DNA from: Deltaproteobacteria bacterium
GTDB lineage: Bacteria > Myxococcota_A > UBA9160 > UBA4427
Assembly (NCBI GenBank): GCA_011051925.1
Contig: DRKE01000338.1
Location: 1 to 10,793 of the forward strand
DNA length: 10,793 nt
Direction: 5' to 3'
Both the position numbers and the translations under genes were made by a program. Every line of letters starts with the position of its first letter. Position 1 is the first letter of the stretch. The notes under the pieces are model-generated. The model was not told the origin of the DNA and did no database searches. It worked only from the letters and a program-made list of their open reading frames with translations. Shown in pieces: positions 6,823 to 10,793 of the stretch.

Positions 6823-7836
6823 ATGCGGGGAGACCAGCTCGCACGACAATGGCTCTTGATCCAGCGACTCGCGCGGAGTCGTGCGGGCGTCGGGCTCGAT
6901 GATCTTGCCGAAGAACTCGGCTGCGTTCGCCGCACGGTGTATCGGGATCTCGACGCCCTGATGTATGCGGGCTTCCCCGTGACGAGCGAGAAACGCGACG
7001 GGAAGGCCTACTACCGTTTCCTCGATTCCTTCGAGATGGGTCAGGTCCCCTTCACGCCCGACGAACTCCTGGCCCTCGCCTTCAGCGAAGACCTGCTGAA
7101 GACGCTCGAAGGCACGGTCTTCCACGACTCGATCCGGGCCGCCCTCGCCAAGGTCCGCGCCGGTCTCGGCCCGGAACTATCGGGCTATCTCGAACGTCTC
7201 TCGGATGGCTTCCGGGTCCTGCCCGGACCCCACAAACGCTACGAAGCCTTTCGCGACACGATCCGGACGCTCAACGAGGGCGTGCTCGAGAACGTCACGC
7301 TGGAGATGCAGTACCGGACGGGGCGGACCGGAGAGGAAAAGACCCGCCGGATCGACCCCTACAAGGTCTGGTACCACGGCGGTGCGCTCTATGTCCTCGC
7401 CTTCGATCATCGCTCCGAAGAGATCCGGACCTTTTCCGTCGACCGCATCCGTTCGCTCGAGCGAACGGATGAACGCTTCGTCGTCGCGGATGATTTCGAC
7501 TTCGACGCCTACACGGCGTCGAGTTTCGGCGTCGTCGCGGATCCGCCTGTCTCCGTCCGGATCCGATTCAGCCCGGACTGGGCCACCCACGTCGGGGAAC
7601 GGGAATGGCATGCCAGCCAATCGACCCGGACGCTGCCCGATGGCAGCCTCGAACTCGCCATGGAGGTCGGTGCGACGCGGGAACTCGCCAGCTGGATCCT
7701 CTCGTTCGGGAGCGGCGCCGTCGTCCTCGAGCCCCCGTCCCTGCGAGAACAGGTTCGTGCGGAACTGGCGGACGCCCTGTCGGCGTACGAAAGACGGCCT
7801 CGACCCGCCGGCCACGCCAGCGAGACCGGCGGATGA
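6823..7836 (+). CDS. WYL-domain transcriptional regulator (DeoR/YafY-type HTH)
   Basis: A 337-aa regulator. Residues about 5-55 are a winged helix-turn-helix: LDDLAEELGCVRRTVYRDLDALMYAGFPV is the characteristic HTH_11/DeoR-type recognition region. Residues about 145-225 form a WYL-type ligand-sensing domain (RIDPYKVWYHGGALYVLAFDH followed by RTFSVDRI), where the eponymous Trp-Tyr-Leu is LYVL. A C-terminal WCX-like region (about 240-325) completes the usual architecture. WYL regulators sense nucleic acids or small ligands and appear in DNA-damage and phage-defence contexts as well as metabolism. Nothing nearby looks like a defence operon. The frame is open upstream into the end of the patatin gene, but homology begins at the ATG at 6823, so this start is chosen despite a weak SD. 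It converges on the di-iron gene with a 51-bp gap and no visible terminator. Confidence 0.9.
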   Translation: MRGDQLARQWLLIQRLARSRAGVGLDDLAEELGCVRRTVYRDLDALMYAGFPVTSEKRDGKAYYRFLDSFEMGQVPFTPDELLALAFSEDLLKTLEGTVFHDSIRAALAKVRAGLGPELSGYLERLSDGFRVLPGPHKRYEAFRDTIRTLNEGVLENVTLEMQYRTGRTGEEKTRRIDPYKVWYHGGALYVLAFDHRSEEIRTFSVDRIRSLERTDERFVVADDFDFDAYTASSFGVVADPPVSVRIRFSPDWATHVGEREWHASQSTRTLPDGSLELAMEVGATRELASWILSFGSGAVVLEPPSLREQVRAELADALSAYERRPRPAGHASETGG

Positions 7837-7887
7837 GGTCGGCACGGCGCGGATCTTCAGCAGGAATGAAACGACGACGGATCGGAC

Positions 7888-8940
7888 TCAGTGGGCCTCA
7901 TGGATCATTCCGACGCGACGCCACTGCTCTTCCGTCCGATCCGTGATGAGACCGAGGTTCCGCAGGTTCGGGACGACCGTGTGCATGTAGATCGGGCTGT
8001 TCAGCTCGGCGAAATTGGGAAGCGTCGTCGTCATCGCGACCACCGCCTCGGGATCGATGTCGTATTTCGGTCCGATCGTGCGAAGCATCTCGAGCTGTTG
8101 ATCGGCATTCAGTGTTTCGAGGATCCCGAACGCCCAATCCTCCATCTCCTCCATGGTCTCACGCGAGGCGTCCTTCACGATCCGCCGCATGTTGAGGACA
8201 CCGAATGCCGCATGACGGGACTCGTCCTGGGCCACCCGGACGAGCATCGTCGACAACAGCTCGTTCCGGCTCTCCTGGCGCATCATGTCCATGATGCCGA
8301 CGGCCATGCCCTCGAAAAGCGTCTGCATGCCGAGAACCTTCTTCTGCATCCCCTCCGCCTTGAGCAGGATCTCGAGCAACGTCTTCAGACCGCCCCCGAT
8401 CGGGTAGATCGTCCCGACCTTCTCGGAAAGGAATTTCGCGAAGACCTCGATGTGCCGTGCCTCGTCGATGACCTGGCTCGCCGCATAGAATTTCTGATCG
8501 ATCTCCGTGCACACGTTCGTCAACTGGCCACAGAGCTGCAACGCCGCCTGCTCCCCATGCAGGAGCTGTGACAGGTTGTATCCGAGTTCATCGAAGGCCG
8601 CGGCCTTCTGGGTCGCTTCGTCCTTCCCCATCATCTGGCAGACCTGCGCCATCATCGAAGCCTCGGGATTGACCATCCAATCCCCGGAATCGAAGGGAAT
8701 CGTCCAATCGAGATCGGTCTGGGCGTTCCACTGGCCCGCCTTCCCCTTCTCGTAGAGATTGCGCAACTCGTCGATCTCGGAGTCGTAGGACCAGGTCCAA
8801 TGCAGGTTCACGGGCACGTCGAGATCGACCTGCTGGCGCAGTGCGTCCACCGTTTCACCGCTCTGGAAGTCGACGACCTCGAACCCACCCAGCGGCCTCC
8901 GATACTCGGAAAGAATCTTGTCCATCTCCATCTCCTCCAT
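7888..8940 (-). CDS. Ferritin-like di-iron protein (R2/acyl-ACP-desaturase-like ligand set)
   Basis: A 350-aa, largely helical soluble protein with the six-ligand carboxylate-bridged di-iron pattern: Glu130 (LLHGEQ), Glu160-x-x-His163 (DEARH), Glu210 (LFEGM) and Glu240-x-x-His243 (DESRH). The spacing (30, 50, 30 residues) is that of the ribonucleotide reductase R2 / acyl-ACP desaturase / N-oxygenase superfamily. Such centres activate O2 to oxidise a substrate. AurF/CmlI-type N-oxygenases have an extra His four residues before the last Glu; here that position is Val236, which argues against a true AurF. The substrate is unknown. It lies 94 bp downstream of tetR on the same strand and is probably regulated by it. 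The start is ambiguous: Met1, Met4 and Met6 are each preceded by purine-rich GGAG-type sequence, and Met1 (8940) has AGGAAG six nt upstream. It converges with the WYL gene. Confidence 0.85.
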   Translation of the reverse strand: MEEMEMDKILSEYRRPLGGFEVVDFQSGETVDALRQQVDLDVPVNLHWTWSYDSEIDELRNLYEKGKAGQWNAQTDLDWTIPFDSGDWMVNPEASMMAQVCQMMGKDEATQKAAAFDELGYNLSQLLHGEQAALQLCGQLTNVCTEIDQKFYAASQVIDEARHIEVFAKFLSEKVGTIYPIGGGLKTLLEILLKAEGMQKKVLGMQTLFEGMAVGIMDMMRQESRNELLSTMLVRVAQDESRHAAFGVLNMRRIVKDASRETMEEMEDWAFGILETLNADQQLEMLRTIGPKYDIDPEAVVAMTTTLPNFAELNSPIYMHTVVPNLRNLGLITDRTEEQWRRVGMIHEAH

Positions 8941-9027
8941 CTCCGTCTTCCTGTCGGCCCCCGATCACGACCGGGAGCGGTTCGTCCTCTTCGTCACGCC
9001 CGATCGCAAGCGGGCCGGGCGACGATC

Positions 9028-9041
9028 CGCCTGATCAGGCG
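9028..9041. repeat. Perfect 14-bp palindrome across the tetR stop codon
   Basis: CGCCTGATCAGGCG is its own reverse complement and spans the tetR stop (9035-9037), about 90 bp upstream of the di-iron start. As RNA it gives only a 5-bp stem with a GATC loop and no U-run, so it is a poor terminator. A protein-binding site between the two genes is possible. Another weak stem (GCCCG 8998-9002 / CGGGC 9011-9015) lies in the same spacer. Confidence 0.4.
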
Positions 9042-9733
9042 AGAAGCCCCCTTCGAATGAACTCGGCCACTTCACGGCGGCGACGCTCGACGGCCGCACC
9101 GGAAAAGATGGGCTCACCGATCAGCACCTCGCCGAAATCACCCGAGGCGAAATGGAAGACGATCGCGCCGATCGTCGTCTGGATCGCGTCTCCGATCGAG
9201 AGCGGCCGGAACACGCCCTCGGCAATGCCACGTTCGAGCAGGGCGCGGAAACCGTCGATGATCCGCTCGAGGCGGATCTCGAAGGGCATCCGTTCCCGCT
9301 CCTCCTCTTCGAGTTCGACGGACGAGAAGGGCTCTTCCTCGACGAGGGCGCGCATCATCAGGCGCGCAGAGGGCACGTCTTCCGCCAGGGTCGCCACGAC
9401 CGAGTCGATCCAGCGATCGAGCTCGTTCGCGGGATCGGTCGGTGCCCCGGTCGCTCCATCGATCCCCCATTCGATCCGCTCCATCACGCGATCGAGCACT
9501 TCGCCATAAAGCGCTCGCTTGGAGGGGAAATGATGGAAGAGCGAGGATTTGCTGAGACCCACCTTCGCCGCGATCTGGCGCATCCCGACTCCGGAATAGC
9601 CGCCCGTCGCAAAAAGGGACTCGGCGGTCTCCAGGATCTTCTCCCGACTGCCCGGCACCCTCGCCGCATCGACCACACGCGAAACGACGGCGGACGGCGG
9701 GGACCCGGCTGCTGGGGGCGGAGGAGGCGTCAT
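9035..9733 (-). CDS. TetR/AcrR-family transcriptional repressor
   Basis: A 232-aa TetR-family regulator. The DNA-binding domain occupies about residues 30-77: REKILETAESLFATGGY, then GMRQIAAKVGLSKSSLFHHFPSKRALY, the canonical TetR helix-turn-helix with the FHHF/K signature. The remainder is a helical ligand-binding and dimerisation domain containing an acidic stretch (VELEEEERERMPFE). The first 29 residues are unusual: MTPPPPPAAGSPPSAVV, proline-rich and probably disordered. The ATG at 9733 has no strong SD (GGAG is about 15 nt away), so a later start such as the GTG at residue 20 cannot be excluded. The longer upstream frame is non-conserved in character and is rejected. It is the first gene of a likely two-gene unit with the di-iron protein. 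Palindromes 42 bp upstream of the ATG suggest autorepression. The inducer is unknown; such pairs often respond to lipids or aromatic compounds. Confidence 0.9.
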   Translation of the reverse strand: MTPPPPPAAGSPPSAVVSRVVDAARVPGSREKILETAESLFATGGYSGVGMRQIAAKVGLSKSSLFHHFPSKRALYGEVLDRVMERIEWGIDGATGAPTDPANELDRWIDSVVATLAEDVPSARLMMRALVEEEPFSSVELEEEERERMPFEIRLERIIDGFRALLERGIAEGVFRPLSIGDAIQTTIGAIVFHFASGDFGEVLIGEPIFSGAAVERRRREVAEFIRRGLLA

Positions 9734-9774
9734 GAAATGGCTTGGCTCCGTGTCGGAATGCCCCAATCTACAGA

Positions 9775-9790
9775 CCGACCGATCGGTCGG
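9775..9790. promoter_or_regulatory. Probable TetR operator: perfect 16-bp palindrome
   Basis: CCGACCGATCGGTCGG is perfectly symmetric, GC-rich and of typical TetR-operator length. The ACCGAC/GTCGGT-type half-sites resemble those known for several TetR-family repressors (the NemR site, for example, is of the GACCGACCGGTC kind). It sits 41 bp upstream of the tetR ATG, next to a -10-like TAGATT, as expected for autorepression. Confidence 0.65.
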
Positions 9791-9806
9791 CAAGCCCCGG
9801 GGCTTG
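9791..9806. promoter_or_regulatory. Second perfect 16-bp palindrome, abutting the first
   Basis: CAAGCCCCGGGGCTTG begins on the base after the first palindrome ends and is also perfectly symmetric, but its half-site is different. It could bind a second regulator or form a cruciform or hairpin. Its outer CAAGCC half recurs at 9812-9817, so GGCTTG (9801-9806) can alternatively pair with that copy around a 5-nt loop. Confidence 0.5.
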
Positions 9807-10131
9807 AGCGGCAAGCCTGTGTCGGCGCCGCCATGACGGGGAAGACGGAACCGCATCCCCTCGAGATCGTTCCAACCCCAGGCGGCTCCGGTCGCGGGAA
9901 GTCCGCGGACGAAACGAGGTTCCCATGGCCCGAGGGGGGGAGGCATTCGGCGGTTCTCGCTATCGTCCGGCGTCGTGGGGACGCCCGGGCCAGGCCGGCC
10001 GTGGCAAGCTTCGAGCTGGCGCTCCCCTCCAGAGCTCTCGAACCGTTCACCGATGCTTCTGACAGGTGCGCAACTCGCTCCGCACCGGTCCGGAAGGTCA
10101 CACCATTTTTCAGAAACGAGCGATTTCAACG

Positions 10132-10793
10132 ATGTCCTGGCCGCTCCAGTCCCCTCCCCGGCTCCGGGGGCCCCACGGAAGAGGAAGCGGGGGAGACCCG
10201 TCGATCCGGCGGCGACCGCTCCGGTGGATCGGACGCGGCCCTCGGGACGGGCCGAAGACGTTTCCGACGCGGATCGGCCTGACCGCCGCCCTTGGCCTCG
10301 GCCTGCTCGGGGCCGTTCTCGGGACCCCGTTCGCAGCCTCCGCCGAAGCCCAGGTCCTGCTCCTGCCCGATCGCTCGGCCCCAGCGGTCTACCCGGTCAG
10401 CCGCCTCGAACTCAGCTACGCCGGAGACGCGCGGGACCTGCCCCCGCTCGACGACATCGTTCCCGTCGAGGTTCGGCTGCGGCAGACGGATATCGGCTGG
10501 GCGGCCCCCCGACCGGACGAGACGGGGACCCTGCTCCGGATCGGCGGACCGGATAGTGGAACCGTCCGACTCGAACCGAGCGGTCTGTCCCGCGTCCTCG
10601 CCGCGATCGTCGAGGCCCTCAACGGAGAGGGGCTCTACGGGATCGATGTCCGCCCCGCTTCGAACGATATCGACCTCGAGACCGAACGCGACCTGCGCCC
10701 GGCAGGCTCGACGACGCTGCATCTGATCGTGCACGTGGGTCGGATCGAACGGGTCCGGACGATCGCGATCGGGGATCGGGTTCGCGATGACTG
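10132..10793 (+). CDS. TpsB/ShlB/FhaC-type outer-membrane transporter, N-terminal part with POTRA domain (runs off window)
   Basis: An open frame of 220 codons from ATG 10132 continues past the window edge, so the expected C-terminal barrel is unseen. Residues 1-47 are Arg/Pro/Gly-rich. Residues 48-71 form a signal-peptide hydrophobic core (IGLTAALGLGLLGAVLG) ending at ASA, so export is predicted with an unusually long n-region. No other ATG, GTG or TTG lies in frame between the start and this core. Residues about 87-214 (YPVSRLELSYAG, LDDIVPVEVRL, GRIERVRTIAIGDRV) have the beta-alpha-alpha-beta-beta look of a POTRA domain. They recall the N-terminal region of ShlB/FhaC/HecB-like proteins that receive TpsA substrates in the periplasm. 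The combination GLYGIDVRP, then D-IDLETERDLRP, is the part I recognise best. It is transcribed divergently from tetR across the palindrome-bearing spacer. The SD is weak. The family call is moderate and needs the downstream barrel for confirmation. Confidence 0.6.
   Translation, partial: MSWPLQSPPRLRGPHGRGSGGDPSIRRRPLRWIGRGPRDGPKTFPTRIGLTAALGLGLLGAVLGTPFAASAEAQVLLLPDRSAPAVYPVSRLELSYAGDARDLPPLDDIVPVEVRLRQTDIGWAAPRPDETGTLLRIGGPDSGTVRLEPSGLSRVLAAIVEALNGEGLYGIDVRPASNDIDLETERDLRPAGSTTLHLIVHVGRIERVRTIAIGDRVRDD

Larger units (their letters stand above)
9739..9817. repeat. Cluster of four CAAGCC/GGCTTG half-sites
   Basis: GGCTTG occurs at 9739-9744 and 9801-9806, and CAAGCC at 9791-9796 and 9812-9817: four copies of one hexamer in alternating orientation within 79 bp, flanking and overlapping the palindromes. 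The spacing of the last three (10-11 bp between starts, close to one helical turn) would place them on one face of the DNA. Confidence 0.45.
9734..10131. other. Divergent regulatory region between tetR and the TpsB-type gene
   Basis: This 398-bp non-coding spacer separates divergently transcribed genes. Its tetR-proximal 85 bp hold the two abutting 16-bp palindromes and the CAAGCC/GGCTTG half-sites. On the minus strand a TAGATT (-10-like; plus coordinates 9765-9770) lies immediately downstream of the first palindrome, so a bound repressor would block it. The TpsB-proximal end has a CTGACA (10059-10064) without a matching -10 at 17 bp, and an AT-richer patch just before the ATG (around 10105-10130). 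The middle (about 9820-10050) has no feature I can support. Frames running through it look like non-coding GC-rich translation. Confidence 0.6.

Noticed and set aside
5265..6935. 556-codon minus-strand frame opposite efp and patatin
   Set aside because: It overlaps two clear genes antisense and has no recognisable domain; it arises from GC-biased codon positions.
7837..7887. Terminator between the convergent WYL and di-iron genes
   Set aside because: No inverted repeat followed by a T-run is visible on either strand in these 51 bp.
8997..9021. GC-rich stem (GCCCG/CGGGC) between tetR and the di-iron gene as a terminator
   Set aside because: Only 5-6 bp with no T-run on either strand, and it lies between two genes likely to be co-transcribed.
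9734..10129. N-terminal extension of TetR to residue -132
   Set aside because: The extension crosses the palindrome array, has no conserved character, and TetR proteins rarely carry 130 extra residues before the HTH. The ATG at 9733 is preferred.
1..10793. Mobile element, CRISPR array, tRNA or rRNA
   Set aside because: I looked for transposase motifs, terminal inverted repeats, regularly spaced direct repeats and tRNA-like cloverleaf sequences and saw none.

Overview
The window is clearly GC-rich by eye and packed with genes that mostly have Shine-Dalgarno leaders. It comes from a diderm (Gram-negative-type) bacterium: it carries an apolipoprotein N-acyltransferase, an outer-membrane beta-barrel, a lipoprotein and the N-terminus of a two-partner-secretion (TpsB) transporter. 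The mix of PKD surface lipoprotein, PilZ effector, patatin, WYL regulator, TetR and ferritin-like di-iron protein fits a high-GC, free-living lineage such as Myxococcota, other former Deltaproteobacteria, or Planctomycetota. I cannot narrow it further. I see no rRNA, tRNA, CRISPR array or insertion sequence.

Layout. 3-362 (+) is the C-terminal end of Lnt. It converges, with an 8-bp gap, on a two-gene minus-strand unit: a 779-aa PKD-repeat lipoprotein (1334-3673) followed by a 315-aa outer-membrane beta-barrel (371-1318). A 309-bp divergent spacer (3674-3982) holds an 8-bp-stem inverted repeat. The plus strand then carries a degenerate receiver-PilZ protein (3983-4735), elongation factor P (4879-5448), a patatin-like phospholipase (5481-6722) and a WYL-domain transcription factor (6823-7836). 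These converge on a second minus-strand unit: a TetR regulator (9035-9733) followed by a ferritin-like di-iron protein (7888-8940). Upstream of tetR, a 398-bp divergent spacer (9734-10131) contains two abutting perfect 16-bp palindromes and four copies of a CAAGCC/GGCTTG half-site. On its far side a gene open to the window edge (10132-10793+) starts a TpsB-type POTRA protein.

How the genes may work together (inference). The PKD lipoprotein and beta-barrel look like a co-expressed envelope pair, and Lnt next to them completes lipoprotein acylation. The TetR protein probably represses its own operon, and with it the di-iron protein, through the palindrome array; the array could also act on the divergent TpsB gene. 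EF-P relieves ribosome stalling at polyproline, and the predicted TetR N-terminus has five prolines directly after Met-Thr. No complete, obviously new defence or mobile system is visible. The points most worth following are the operator array with its TetR/di-iron operon, the pseudo-receiver-PilZ fusion, and the PKD lipoprotein/barrel pair.
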